Assembly: GCA_001793945.1 (NCBI GenBank)
Contig: MGIW01000005.1
Span: 1 to 54,981, forward strand
DNA: 54,981 nucleotides
Reading direction: 5' to 3'
Origin: Candidatus Wolfebacteria bacterium RIFOXYD12_FULL_48_21
GTDB taxonomy: Bacteria > Patescibacteriota > Minisyncoccia > UBA6257 > UBA9933
The notes under the pieces are model-generated. The model ran no database searches. It had not been told where the DNA came from and worked only from the letters and a program-made list of their open reading frames with translations. Shown piece by piece: positions 14,584-22,854 of this stretch (position 1 is its first letter; every line of letters starts with the position of its first letter). The position numbers and the translations under genes were made by a program.

Positions 14584-16389
14584 ATGGAGCAAAAAGAGGC
14601 AAAACTATCATTTGTGCAGTTTCTTGGCGTGCTAAGGTGGTTGATCGCATACAATGTAAGATTGGCGCCAGTGGCGGCGATCCTCGATTTCTTGTCGGCA
14701 ATTTTTTCGGCGCTACAGCCGTTGGTCAACGCCTATATTTTTGCGCGGTTGTTGGACAAGATCATAGACATCGTCGCTACCGGAGCGGATCCGAAAGACA
14801 TCATCCCGATGCTCGGCATTCTGCTTGCATACAATCTGTTGACCTCTGCGGTCAGCCATGGAAATTCGTATCTGTCGAATGTCATGAACAATGCCACATG
14901 GTTCAAGTCGCCGCAGGTGCTCTATCGGCACATACATTCTTTGGGTATTCAAACACTGGAAAATCCCGAAGTAGTGAACAAGGTACAGCGCTCGCGTGAG
15001 GTGCTGGGGATGCTATACGGCGATTTTGACCGGGTAACCACCTTTTTTGCACGGGTCATAACATTGATCGTGACGACGGTCGTAGTGGTAAAGATCATGC
15101 CGATTGTGGCGGCGGTCATTTTTGTTTCGATGCTCCCGGGGCTGGCTTCGAACAGGTACTATATGCGGCAAAGCTGGAAGCTCTATCGCGATGAAACGGA
15201 GCGCAAGCGAAAGGCGGGCACCGTTTTTAATTCATTGATCGAAACATCGAACCTGCAGGAGATCGTTATAACATCCGCGTATGATTATCTAAATACTATT
15301 TATAGTAAGTTTGCCAATCGGTACTCAAAAGCCGATCTGGCGATCATGCGAGGCTGGCGTTTGTTCGGATTTTTATTCGGATCGATAACGGTGACCGCGA
15401 GCATATTTGGTTACTTTACCATTCTAAAAAATCTGTTCAAAGGGCTGATATCCGTGGGCGATGTTACATTTCAAATGCGGTCGTTGGATATTTTTGTCAG
15501 CAATTTGGGAATGGTGGCGGGCACATATGTATCGCTCTATGAGCGGTGCATGCGAATCAAAGAGGTAAAGGAAGTGTTCGATATGAAGCCCGTAGTATCC
15601 GACGGGGATGTAATACTGGAAGCATCGGAGCAGGCTCCTGTCATTGCGCTAAAAAATGTAAGTTTCAAATATCCGAGTTCCGATCGGTATGTCATTAATG
15701 GTCTTGACCTTGAGATAAAACCCGGGGAGCGCATAGCGATCGTAGGGGAAAACGGCGCGGGCAAGACGACACTCGTAAAATTATTAAGCAGGTTTTATAA
15801 GGTAAACAAGGGCGGCATTTATTTGGATGGGAAAAACATAAATAATATAAAAATAGACAGCTGGTATAAAAACCTCGGGGTATTGTTTCAGGATTACAAT
15901 ACATATTCCTCGCTGACGCTGAAGGAAAATATTTGGCTGGGAAATTCGCAAGCAGAGCTGGATGAAACGAAAATGGAATTGGCGGCAAACAAGGCGAATG
16001 TCAATTCGTTCCTTGCGGACTATAAGAAGGGGTACGATCAGGTGTTGAGCGAGAAGTTCAAAGGGGGAACCCGGCCAAGCACGGGGCAGTGGCAGAAAAT
16101 AGCGATCGCAAGGTTTTTCTACCGCAATTCCCCGGTCGTGATATTCGACGAGCCGACCGCATCGATCGATGCGGTTTCAGAAGCGGAGATATTCGGGCAG
16201 ATATACGAATTTTTCAAAAACAAGACGGTGATCATCATATCGCACCGGTTTTCGACGGTGCGCAATGCGGACAAGATATATGTACTGGCCGACGGAGCTA
16301 TTGCCGAAAGCGGAAATCATAAAGAACTCATGAAATTGAAAGGCAAATACCATAAGGCATTTACCATCCAGGCAGAGGGGTATAAGTAA
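14584..16389 (+). CDS. ABC exporter, fused permease and ATPase
   Basis: 601 residues. The N-terminal ~330 residues form a six-helix exporter membrane domain. The ATPase domain follows, with Walker A GENGAGKTT, a Q loop (VLFQDYN), a diverged signature (RPSTGQWQKIAIAR in place of LSGGQ), Walker B VVIFDEPTASID and an H loop (IISHRFSTV). It probably works as a homodimer in the cytoplasmic membrane. Lacking a C39 peptidase domain, it would not remove leaders itself. Its place at the end of the peptide island makes peptide export attractive, but many CPR genomes carry such exporters for other substrates. The start has no SD. Confidence 0.88.
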   Translation: MEQKEAKLSFVQFLGVLRWLIAYNVRLAPVAAILDFLSAIFSALQPLVNAYIFARLLDKIIDIVATGADPKDIIPMLGILLAYNLLTSAVSHGNSYLSNVMNNATWFKSPQVLYRHIHSLGIQTLENPEVVNKVQRSREVLGMLYGDFDRVTTFFARVITLIVTTVVVVKIMPIVAAVIFVSMLPGLASNRYYMRQSWKLYRDETERKRKAGTVFNSLIETSNLQEIVITSAYDYLNTIYSKFANRYSKADLAIMRGWRLFGFLFGSITVTASIFGYFTILKNLFKGLISVGDVTFQMRSLDIFVSNLGMVAGTYVSLYERCMRIKEVKEVFDMKPVVSDGDVILEASEQAPVIALKNVSFKYPSSDRYVINGLDLEIKPGERIAIVGENGAGKTTLVKLLSRFYKVNKGGIYLDGKNINNIKIDSWYKNLGVLFQDYNTYSSLTLKENIWLGNSQAELDETKMELAANKANVNSFLADYKKGYDQVLSEKFKGGTRPSTGQWQKIAIARFFYRNSPVVIFDEPTASIDAVSEAEIFGQIYEFFKNKTVIIISHRFSTVRNADKIYVLADGAIAESGNHKELMKLKGKYHKAFTIQAEGYK

Positions 16390-16422
16390 AATAACTAATA
16401 ACTAATGACTAATAACAAAAGA
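16388..16422. repeat. Heptanucleotide repeat tract (CTAATAA type)
   Basis: Tandem degenerate heptamers (CTAATAA, CTAATGA, CTAATAA) directly after the exporter stop. The rest of the gap to 16536 holds no gene. Confidence 0.6.
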
Positions 16423-16536
16423 AACTATACGGAATAGCTGGATTGCAGATTGTGAGTCCTCGGTCAATTGTGGGCCCTATCCCGTAATGCGATTTCGTTA
16501 TAGGTTATAGGTCCTTGGTCATTAGTTAATTGGCGC

Positions 16537-16564
16537 TTGCAAAAAGACCGCAAAATGGTATAGT
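16537..16564 (+). promoter_or_regulatory. Promoter of rplY
   Basis: TTGCAA, a 16-nt spacer and TATAGT, about 80 nt before the rplY start. Confidence 0.55.
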
Positions 16565-16643
16565 GAGGGACATACAAATCCCGTATTTGATGCAAGGGAC
16601 GCACCGGAACTCGGGTATTCATCGATATAATCAATTATTTACT

Positions 16644-17282
16644 ATGGAATTAAAAGCGGAAAAAAGGGTAATATTGGGCAGCAAGGTGCATGCACTTCGC
16701 ACGCAGGGGTTGATTCCCGCGGAATTGTACGGAAATGGCAAGGAAAACGAGCACTTGACCGTCAATGCAAAGGAATTCGCAAAGGTGCTTAAGGAAGCAG
16801 GCGAAAGCACGGTCATCACGATAGTTGTGGGCAAGGAAAAGACTCCTGCATTGATCCACGATGTGAACATCGATCCGATCTCGGATGCGGTCATGCATGT
16901 TGATTTTTACGCCGTAAACATGAACGAAGAAATAGAAGCGGGAGTCGCGATAGAATTCATTGGCGAAGCTCCGGCGGTAAAGGCGGAGGGAGGCGTATTG
17001 GTAAAGTCCATGCACGAGATCGAAGTGCGCGCGTTGCCGGCAAACTTGCCGCACAACATCGAAGTCGACCTAAGCAAGCTGGTCAATATCCATGACAGCA
17101 TCCATGTAAAGGACCTTGTAGTGAAGGCCGGCGTGAAGCTGCTTGCCGATGAAGACGCGGTCGTTGTAACGGTCGTCGAACAGGCAATCGAAGAAGAAGT
17201 GGTCGCCCCGGTCAGCGTCGCAGATGTGAAGGTAGAGGGAGAAGAAAAGAAAAAGACGGAAGCGACTGAAAAAGAGTCCTGA
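16644..17282 (+). CDS. rplY: Ribosomal protein bL25 (CTC form)
   Basis: 212 residues. The N-terminal segment (LKAEKRVILGSKVHALRTQGLIPAELYG) is the L25 5S-rRNA-binding domain and the remainder is the CTC/TL5 C-terminal beta domain. The C-terminus is acidic and lysine-rich (VEGEEKKKTEATEKES). It is part of the large ribosomal subunit. The ATG at 16644 is used because the homology starts there and no SD marks an upstream start. A terminator follows about 60 nt downstream. Confidence 0.92.
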   Translation: MELKAEKRVILGSKVHALRTQGLIPAELYGNGKENEHLTVNAKEFAKVLKEAGESTVITIVVGKEKTPALIHDVNIDPISDAVMHVDFYAVNMNEEIEAGVAIEFIGEAPAVKAEGGVLVKSMHEIEVRALPANLPHNIEVDLSKLVNIHDSIHVKDLVVKAGVKLLADEDAVVVTVVEQAIEEEVVAPVSVADVKVEGEEKKKTEATEKES

Positions 17283-17337
17283 GCTTGTCGAAGGTTCACC
17301 GCAGGAAACCCTGAGCGAAGTCGAAGGGAAAGCGACA

Positions 17338-17372
17338 AATAACAAAAAGCCCCGCAAGGGGCTTTTTGTTAT
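17338..17372. terminator. Intrinsic terminator after rplY
   Basis: AACAAAAAGCCCC GCAA GGGGCTTTTTGTT, a 13-bp perfect hairpin with a T run. Confidence 0.92.
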
Positions 17373-17385
17373 ATATATGGAGCAT

Positions 17386-17515
17386 ATTTGTCATTCCGAG
17401 CCCGTTCGACAAGCTCAGGATAAACTCCGCAGTACTCTGCGGAGCCGAGGAATCTGCAGTATTCCAGATCCCTCGATTACTCCATCGGCTGACGGATTCA
17501 CTCGGGATGACAATG
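17386..17515. repeat. Dispersed composite palindromic repeat
   Basis: GTCATTCCGAGCCCGTTCGA through ACTCCGCAGTACTCTGCGGAG to CGGGATGACAATG. A closely related element lies at 27930-28075. No gene is present in this gap (17283-17570). Confidence 0.7.
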
Positions 17516-17570
17516 CGACGCATAAATCTGTCTTTAAATTTGCCTTAATTTATGCTACTCTAAATATGTT

Positions 17571-19019
17571 ATGAGGCGGAAAATCCTTATTGATATCAAA
17601 CGAAAAAAGCAATCGTTCTACCGGGTATTGCCACAGGTAAACCTTGCGTATACGCGAACCATTCGGATCCCGCTCAAGGGGATTTCGAGCGTGTTTTTGG
17701 TATTCTTTTTCATTGCATCGTTCGTGTTTAACTTTGTTGCAGCGCCTACGAGCGGCGATGTGTATGCGGCGGTAGACAGCGCGGAAACGCGCAAGCAGCT
17801 TGAATCAGAATTGGCGCAGCTGGAGCGGGAAATGGCCGATTACGAAAAACAGATTGCGGACTATAAGAAAAAGGGCAACACACTGCAGTCCGAAATCAAC
17901 CGCATGAACGCGCAGGTGTCAAAGCTTAATACGCAGATCAAGGCGATCATGGTCACTTTGCAAAAGGTAAACCGCGAGATCGATTCGACCACGACCCAAA
18001 TTGGTGTAACGGAAACGAGCATAGAAAAAAAGCGCAGGATCATCGGAGAAATGGTGCAAGAGATCTACCGCAATGAAAATCAGGGTATTTTTTTGACGCT
18101 GCTTTCCAATAATGACCTTTCAAATTTCTTTACCGATTTGAACAACCTGGCAAGCATCAGCGACCAACTCCGCTTCAATCTTGGCGAGTTGATTGGGCTC
18201 AAGACTGATCTTTCAGACCAAAAGGAAGCACTCGCATTGCAGAAAATGGATATCGAAACATTGCGTGCCTATCAGGAAGAGCAGCGCAAGGAGATCAATA
18301 GGACAAAACAGGAAAAGGACAGTTTGTTGCAGGTAACCAAAGGAAAGGAATCGGAATATCAAAAGGTGCTGGTGGAAAAGCAAAAGACCGCGGCGCAGAT
18401 CCGGAGCCGATTGTTCGATGTGGTCGGTGGAGGGCAGCTGCAGTTTGGCGATGCATACAAGCTTGCAAAGACGGCAGAAAGCGCGACCGGTGTGCGTGCG
18501 GCGTTGATTCTTGCGGTACTGAACAAGGAGTCGGCCCTCGGGCAAAATGTTGGCAAGTGCCGCTATGATGTAAATCCGTATTATCCGGATAGGGCGAGCA
18601 ACCCGACGACCATGAAGCCAAATACGGATATGCCACACTTCTTCGCGATCACTAAGAAGTTGAATTTGAATCCGGAGACCACCTTGGTGTCGTGCCCTAT
18701 TCCAAAAGACGGGGCCTATGGAGGTGCTATGGGTTACGCGCAGTTTATGCCGTCTACCTGGGTCGGTTTTGAAAAACAGATTGCTTCATTGACCGGGCAC
18801 AATCCGCCCAGCCCGTGGAATGCACAAGACGCATTTATGGCGACCGCGCTGTATTTGAAAGGAGCCGGAGCGGCAAATGCATCGTTGTATCAAGAAAAGG
18901 TAGCGGCGGCAAAATATTATGCCGGTGGGAACTGGTCGCGCCACCTCTCGGGTTACGGAGCAAAGGTGCTCGACATGGCCGCCGCATTTGAGCAAGACAT
19001 CGCAACATTGAATTCGTAA
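17571..19019 (+). CDS. Coiled-coil murein hydrolase with lytic transglycosylase domain
   Basis: 482 residues. A basic N-terminus and a hydrophobic segment (SSVFLVFFFIASFVFNFVAA, about residues 40-60) act as signal or anchor. A long coiled coil follows (about 70-280, many Lys/Glu/Gln). The C-terminal domain (about 295-480) has LAVLNKESALGQN and GGAMGYAQFMPSTW, the catalytic-Glu and AQFMPS signatures of soluble lytic transglycosylases. This resembles PcsB/EnvC-type regulated wall hydrolases with a transglycosylase instead of CHAP or LytM. It should cut peptidoglycan outside the membrane, perhaps at division. The start has no SD. Confidence 0.82.
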   Translation: MRRKILIDIKRKKQSFYRVLPQVNLAYTRTIRIPLKGISSVFLVFFFIASFVFNFVAAPTSGDVYAAVDSAETRKQLESELAQLEREMADYEKQIADYKKKGNTLQSEINRMNAQVSKLNTQIKAIMVTLQKVNREIDSTTTQIGVTETSIEKKRRIIGEMVQEIYRNENQGIFLTLLSNNDLSNFFTDLNNLASISDQLRFNLGELIGLKTDLSDQKEALALQKMDIETLRAYQEEQRKEINRTKQEKDSLLQVTKGKESEYQKVLVEKQKTAAQIRSRLFDVVGGGQLQFGDAYKLAKTAESATGVRAALILAVLNKESALGQNVGKCRYDVNPYYPDRASNPTTMKPNTDMPHFFAITKKLNLNPETTLVSCPIPKDGAYGGAMGYAQFMPSTWVGFEKQIASLTGHNPPSPWNAQDAFMATALYLKGAGAANASLYQEKVAAAKYYAGGNWSRHLSGYGAKVLDMAAAFEQDIATLNS

Positions 19020-19023
19020 TGCA

Positions 19024-19058
19024 TAAGAGATTAGAGGTTGGAGATATGAGGTAAGACA
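19024..19058. repeat. Heptanucleotide repeat tract (purine-rich)
   Basis: ATAAGAG, ATTAGAG, GTTGGAG, ATATGAG and GTAAGAC in strict 7-nt phase after the stop codon. Confidence 0.6.
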
Positions 19059-19059
19059 A

Positions 19060-19096
19060 AAAATCCGCCGGCCCTATGGGCTGGCGGATTTTTGTA
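19060..19096. terminator. Bidirectional intrinsic terminator
   Basis: AAAAATCCGCC and GGCGGATTTTT arms around GGCCCTATGGGCT, between the transglycosylase and convergent prfA genes. Confidence 0.85.
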
Positions 19097-19190
19097 GCTG
19101 TCATCCCGAGTGCATCCGCCAGCCGGCGGAGGAACCGAGGGATCTGAGTTTGTATTGTCATCCCGTGCCCCGACACGGGATGACACCCCT
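19097..19190. repeat. Dispersed palindromic repeats
   Basis: Two units: GTCATCCCGAGTGCATCCGC with a CCGCCAGCCGGCGG palindrome, then TGTCATCCCGTGCCCCGACA leading to CGGGATGACA. Confidence 0.65.
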
Positions 19191-19201
19191 CCCGCTTATT
19201 T

Positions 19202-19948
19202 TTACCTCTTATCTTGTTTCTCGTATTCCCTAAACGCATCCACAATCGGTTGAAACCCGCCTTCCAAAACTTTTTCAATATTGTGCCACTTCTTGCCGAT
19301 GCGGTGGTCGGTGATGCGGTCATCGGGGAAGTTATAGGTGCGGATCTTTTCACTGCGATCGCCAGTGCCTATTACGGTGCGCAATGCGCCAAGCTTTGCC
19401 ATTTCTTCCTGCTGTTTGATGTCGTAGAGTTTTGCGCGCAACATGCTCATGGCCGTTTCGCGGTTTCCGAATTGCGATCGGCCCGATTGGGATGAAACGA
19501 CAATGCCACTTGGTTTATGTACGATGCGAACGGCGGTTTCCACTTTGTTTACATTTTGTCCGCCCGGGCCGGAGGATCGGAAGAAGGAAACATCGAGATC
19601 GCCATCCTTTATTTCGACTTCGGTCGGCTTTACCTCGGGCATCACCAGAACGGATATGGTCGAAGTATGTATGCGGCCTTGGCGCTCCGTCTTGGGTACG
19701 CGCTGTACGCGATGCACGCCAGACTCCTGTTTTAGATCATTGTATGCGCCGGCCCCTTCGACCGTGGCGACGAACGATTTGTAGCCGTCGAATGTTTCGG
19801 CATTGAAGTCTTCAACATTGAACTTCCATCCGCGGATGGTGGCATATTTTTGATACATGCGCGCCAGCTCGCCTGCAAAAATAGCCGCTTCGTCTCCGCC
19901 AGCCCCTGCCCGTATTTCAAGAATGATCTTTTGGATTTCACCTTGCAT
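19202..19948 (-). CDS. prfA: Peptide chain release factor 1, lacking domain 1
   Basis: About 248 residues, against ~360 in normal RF1. The central domain begins almost at residue 1 (EIRAGAGGDEAAIFAGELARMY). The codon-recognition motif is PxT-type (VPKTERQGRIHTS), so it is RF1, recognising UAA/UAG. The catalytic GGQ is present (SSGPGGQNVNKVETAVR). The N-terminal helical domain 1 is absent. Upstream in-frame sequence is the translated complement of a dispersed repeat and an AT dinucleotide tract, so the ATG at 19948 is preferred. Either this is a shortened RF1 or an upstream part was lost by the repeat insertion. Confidence 0.85.
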   Translation of the reverse strand: MQGEIQKIILEIRAGAGGDEAAIFAGELARMYQKYATIRGWKFNVEDFNAETFDGYKSFVATVEGAGAYNDLKQESGVHRVQRVPKTERQGRIHTSTISVLVMPEVKPTEVEIKDGDLDVSFFRSSGPGGQNVNKVETAVRIVHKPSGIVVSSQSGRSQFGNRETAMSMLRAKLYDIKQQEEMAKLGALRTVIGTGDRSEKIRTYNFPDDRITDHRIGKKWHNIEKVLEGGFQPIVDAFREYEKQDKR

Positions 19949-19970
19949 ATATATATATATATATATCCCT
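19947..19970. repeat. AT dinucleotide tract
   Basis: About eleven AT repeats overlap the start codon of prfA. Length variation would change the promoter and start region. Confidence 0.6.
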
Positions 19971-20004
19971 ATAATTGAAAAAAGGTCAAATATGACTAAA
20001 TATA

Positions 20005-20037
20005 TTGTCATTCCCGCGGAGGCGGGAATCCAGTACA
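20005..20037. repeat. Dispersed palindromic repeat
   Basis: GTCATTCCCGCGGAGGCGGG leading into AATCCAG, the simplest form of the family. Confidence 0.7.
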
Positions 20038-20060
20038 AATAATAATAAAAAAATAAACCC

Positions 20061-20519
20061 ATGGAAGGAGCACCAAAACACCAGCCATCACCAGAAGAAA
20101 TGAAAAAGGCGGAAGAATCGATGACGGAGGAGCAAAAGGGAATGACGGATGAGAGGACTTTTGATCGGTGGAAACCAAAAGGTGAATTCATAAAAGAGAC
20201 CTATAAAGAAGATAAAACAGGGCGCGCTTCGTCTTTGGGAGGTCGCGTGGAAGATTACGAAGCGTTGGACATCAAAGAGCTTGAAGTGCCGCTTTATCCG
20301 TTGCATGGAGACAGAATGAGAATTAAAATTTTGCCGGATGGGCGGACTTTAGAGAATAGAGGAGATCTTATAAAATACGGGAGCAAGAGTGATGCCTCTG
20401 AGTTAAGAGAGCTTGTATCAAGAGACCTTGAGTCGAAAAAAGCTGAGTATGAAAGGTTGGGGAAAGATATTCAACTTCTCGAAAAGGCAAAAGAAGCATT
20501 AGACAAAAAAACCGCTTAA
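20061..20519 (+). CDS. Charged protein of unknown function
   Basis: 152 residues, very rich in Glu, Lys and Asp. The N-terminus (MEGAPKHQPSPEEMKKAEES) looks disordered, and the last ~45 residues (ASELRELVSRDLESKKAEYE) should form a coiled coil. I do not recognise a family. The start has no SD. The stop codon lies in the loop of the following terminator. It is divergent from prfA across a repeat-filled gap. Confidence 0.5.
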   Translation: MEGAPKHQPSPEEMKKAEESMTEEQKGMTDERTFDRWKPKGEFIKETYKEDKTGRASSLGGRVEDYEALDIKELEVPLYPLHGDRMRIKILPDGRTLENRGDLIKYGSKSDASELRELVSRDLESKKAEYERLGKDIQLLEKAKEALDKKTA

Positions 20520-20530
20520 GCGGTTTTTTT
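20502..20530. terminator. Intrinsic terminator
   Basis: AAAAAAACCGCTTAAGCGG followed by seven T; nearly the same sequence is reused at 22013-22039. Confidence 0.9.
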
Positions 20531-20669
20531 GACCTGCAATGTAATGTCTTGCGATGACGATAATGTAACGACATCCGACATCGTTACATAGCGACATTTG
20601 CATACATCTGTTGAAATGTTATCATTTCACTATGAACCGTGAAGCAATCATCGCAAAATCTGCCGACCT

Positions 20670-21071
20670 ATGCCTAACTTAACAAAACAAGAAATCAAGA
20701 AGGCTGTTATATATTGGCAAACCGTGGCAAAGCACGATTATGAAACAATGGCAGGCTTGTTCAAAATAAAACGGTATTCTGACTGCTTGTTCTACGGGCA
20801 TCTTGTATTGGAGAAGACACTCAAGGCCTTGGTAGTAAAAAATACGGGTGCGCATCCGAAGCCGATTCATAATTTGTCAGTTTTAGCGCAAGATGCGTGT
20901 ATCGAGCTGTCAAAAGAAGACAGGGAATTCCTGGCAGAAGTGAACAAGTTCAATATTCACGCGCGATATCCCGATTACAAATTGGCATTTTATAAGTTGT
21001 GCGATCTGGATTATACGAAACCGAGAATTGAAAAGATAAAGGCACTATCTAAACAGTTATGGCAAATGTAA
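20670..21071 (+). CDS. HEPN-domain protein
   Basis: 133 residues of the HEPN fold: KHDYETMAGLFKIKRYSDCLFYGHLVLEKTLKAL, with KNTGAHPKPIHNLSVLA further on, is the typical pattern of HEPN proteins paired with minimal nucleotidyltransferases. HEPN proteins are often RNases or toxin-like partners. The gene overlaps the following nucleotidyltransferase gene by 13 nt, a typical toxin-antitoxin layout. There is no SD. Confidence 0.82.
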   Translation: MPNLTKQEIKKAVIYWQTVAKHDYETMAGLFKIKRYSDCLFYGHLVLEKTLKALVVKNTGAHPKPIHNLSVLAQDACIELSKEDREFLAEVNKFNIHARYPDYKLAFYKLCDLDYTKPRIEKIKALSKQLWQM

Positions 21072-21379
21072 AAACATTTAATGAAATAAAGGATACGGTC
21101 ATCAGATATAAATCGCTTTTGGAAAGTGATAATTTTCCGGTGGAGAAAATGATCATTTTTGGGTCCTCCGCAAAAGGCACCGCTAAGGAATATAGCGATA
21201 TAGATGTGTGTGTAGTATCGGATAAATTCGCTCGAAATAAAGATAAGCATGAAACATATCTCTGGAAAAAGGCGATGGAAGTCGATGCGCGCATAGAGCC
21301 GGTCGCGTACGCACCAAAGGATTTTATCAATGCCGATCCGTTGGCGTATGAGATAAAGAAGCTTGGCGTGGTTGTATAA
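21059..21379 (+). CDS. MNT-type minimal nucleotidyltransferase
   Basis: 106 residues. The nucleotidyltransferase signature GSSAKGTAKEYSDIDVCVV (GSx...DxD) is intact, followed by RIEPVAYAPKDF. MNT proteins pair with HEPN proteins and in studied cases inactivate the partner by adding AMP to it. It overlaps the HEPN gene. Confidence 0.85.
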   Translation: MANVKTFNEIKDTVIRYKSLLESDNFPVEKMIIFGSSAKGTAKEYSDIDVCVVSDKFARNKDKHETYLWKKAMEVDARIEPVAYAPKDFINADPLAYEIKKLGVVV

Positions 21380-21399
21380 GATGCTACACAAAGCAATCC

Positions 21400-21735
21400 A
21401 TGTCTAAGCGTGATGCAAAATTGTATATAGAGGGCATCAAGAATGCGATCGAAAAGATTGCGCGATATACGGACGAGATGTCATTTGGCGATTTCGCGAA
21501 CGATGAAAAGACATTTGATGCAGTTATCTGGAATGTCATCGTCATCGGAGAGGCTATTACAAATATCCCCGAAGATATCAAGGGAGAATACCCTGGTGCG
21601 CCATTGAATGAAATGGTTAATATGCACAATAAGATGATACATGAGTATTTCGAAGCAAATGATAATACCGTGTGGGAGGCGATCAAAAAGGATATCCCGA
21701 AATTAAAAGAACAGATAGAAAAGATAGTGTTATGA
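21400..21735 (+). CDS. HepT-like (DUF86) HEPN protein with altered active site
   Basis: 111 residues. DAVIWNVIVIGEAITNIPEDI and EMVNMHNKMIHEYFEAN follow the DUF86/HepT pattern. The canonical RNxxxH-type motif reads HNKMIHEYF, so the catalytic Arg is replaced by His. It may be inactive or use a changed mechanism. It follows the MNT gene by 20 nt, making a second HEPN partner for one MNT. There is no SD. Confidence 0.78.
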   Translation: MSKRDAKLYIEGIKNAIEKIARYTDEMSFGDFANDEKTFDAVIWNVIVIGEAITNIPEDIKGEYPGAPLNEMVNMHNKMIHEYFEANDNTVWEAIKKDIPKLKEQIEKIVL

Positions 21736-21809
21736 TCAAAAAATTCGCATGGCGGTTTTTTGATAAGGAAAAGTTGATATTCAACATCCGCACAGTATTA
21801 TATAGATAT

Positions 21810-22040
21810 ATGACCTACCGGTTTACATCCATTATTAATAAAGAGGGCAATATCTATGTCGCCAAGTGCGCCGAATTGGGTGTGGTCAGCCAGGGGAAGA
21901 GTATCGAAATAGCCAATAAGAACCTCAAAGAGGCAGTCGGATTATATCTCGAAGATAATCCAAAAGGGAAGAAAAAGATTTTTGGAAAGCGGGAAGGAGA
22001 TAAACCAGAGTCAAAAAAACCGCTTAAGCGGTTTTTTTGA
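21810..22040 (+). CDS. HicB-like small protein
   Basis: 76 residues from the ATG at 21810. The start (MTYRFTSIINKEGNIYVAKCAELGVVSQGKSIEIA) is the HicB-type fold that inhibits HicA RNases or acts alone. TATTAT ends 8 nt before this ATG. An alternative ATG at 21732 overlaps the DUF86 stop and would add 26 residues. The last ten codons (ESKKPLKRFF) are written by the terminator hairpin. No HicA partner is visible. Confidence 0.65.
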   Translation: MTYRFTSIINKEGNIYVAKCAELGVVSQGKSIEIANKNLKEAVGLYLEDNPKGKKKIFGKREGDKPESKKPLKRFF

Positions 22041-22041
22041 C
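22013..22041. terminator. Intrinsic terminator overlapping the HicB-like 3' end
   Basis: AAAAAAACCGCTTAAGCGG followed by seven T; the stop TGA is in the T-run edge. Confidence 0.88.
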
Positions 22042-22143
22042 TCTGAAATCCGAGAGTGCGAGCATGTGAAAATGGTGGATCAAATGGACGATAAAAATTT
22101 CCTCAGAAACTGCGGTGTCTGAGCGGCGAACAGGAGGCGACGA

Positions 22144-22221
22144 CTTGGCGTTGCTAGCCCAGTAGGGCGTGCAACGTGCCCGAGTGTCGGAGCCGATAGG
22201 TATTCTACGGCTCCGACCAAG
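22144..22221. other. Folded intergenic element 1 (three-way junction)
   Basis: Outer pairs CTTG/CAAG, arm 2 CGTTGC/GCAACG with an inner GCCC/GGGC, and arm 3 GTCGGAGCCG/CGGCTCCGAC around a 12-nt loop. It shares CTTGGCGTTGCTA, GCAACG and GTCGG/CCGAC blocks with the next element. Non-coding; role unknown. Confidence 0.5.
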
Positions 22222-22281
22222 TAGTTTCGTAAGAAATTTTAGAGTCCATTCCGCCATTTTTATTCGCTCGCGATTTTTGCC

Positions 22282-22373
22282 CTTGGCGTTGCTAACGATC
22301 CGCCAGTCAGCGGAGAGTGTGCAACGGGCCGGGCTGTCGGATTCGATTCTTCTTACGCGAAACCGACGGCTCC
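22282..22373. other. Folded intergenic element 2
   Basis: CTTGGCGTTGCTA, CGTTGC/GCAACG and GTCGG/CCGAC recur in the same order as in element 1, with a different arm-2 tip (CCGCCAGTCAGCGG). Arm sequences differ while pairing is kept. The gap 22042-22442 holds no gene otherwise. Confidence 0.45.
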
Positions 22374-22442
22374 ACTTTTTATAAAAAAAGTGGAAGAAGA
22401 TGAGTTTGGCGCTTGCCGGAAAGTATATAGGAGAAGCCTATA

Positions 22443-22484
22443 AAAAACAAAAAAGGCTTATTCAGCCTTTTTGTTTTTGGAAAC
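22443..22484. terminator. Intrinsic terminator of rpmE
   Basis: AAAAACAAAAAGGCT and AGCCTTTTTGTTTTT arms; the rpmE 3' codons lie within it. Confidence 0.85.
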
Positions 22485-22709
22485 GCGGACCTTCTTGACC
22501 GGTGCCACTTTGGCGACGGCGCGAGCCTTGAACTTCTCGACGCGTCCTGCAGTGTCCATAACCTTTGCTTTTCCGGTGTAAAACGGGTGGCAGTTATAGC
22601 AGATATCGACATCAAACTTGTTTTGGGTCGATCCAACGGTGGTCTTGTTGCCGCATACGCAGCTCACTTCCGCGACCATATTGTATTTTGGGTGGATTTT
22701 AGCCTTCAT
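22458..22709 (-). CDS. rpmE: Ribosomal protein bL31, zinc form
   Basis: 83 residues. [10 protein letters not shown] and CVCGN...[15 protein letters not shown] carry the zinc-binding cysteines of bL31, with a lysine-rich C-terminal extension ([16 protein letters not shown]). It is a large-subunit protein at the intersubunit bridge. The start is ATG without SD. It is divergent from the surface protein gene. Confidence 0.92.
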   Translation of the reverse strand: MKAKIHPKYNMVAEVSCVCGNKTTVGSTQNKFDVDICYNCHPFYTGKAKVMDTAGRVEKFKARAVAKVAPVKKVRVSKNKKAE

Positions 22710-22854
22710 AATAGTGATAGCACCATCAGGTGCGATACAAGGAATACTATAGGGTTTTGGTTATTTCGTCAATATGCCCGCGGGTGGTGTACTTATTTGT
22801 GGGTCATGTGGTATACTAAGGACATTAATACATTAACACAATAATAACCACAGC

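Noticed and set aside
22144-22373. Integron attC sites or tRNAs
   Set aside because: The arms do not fit the RYYYAAC/GTTRRRY boxes, no integrase is present, and no cloverleaf with anticodon loop forms.
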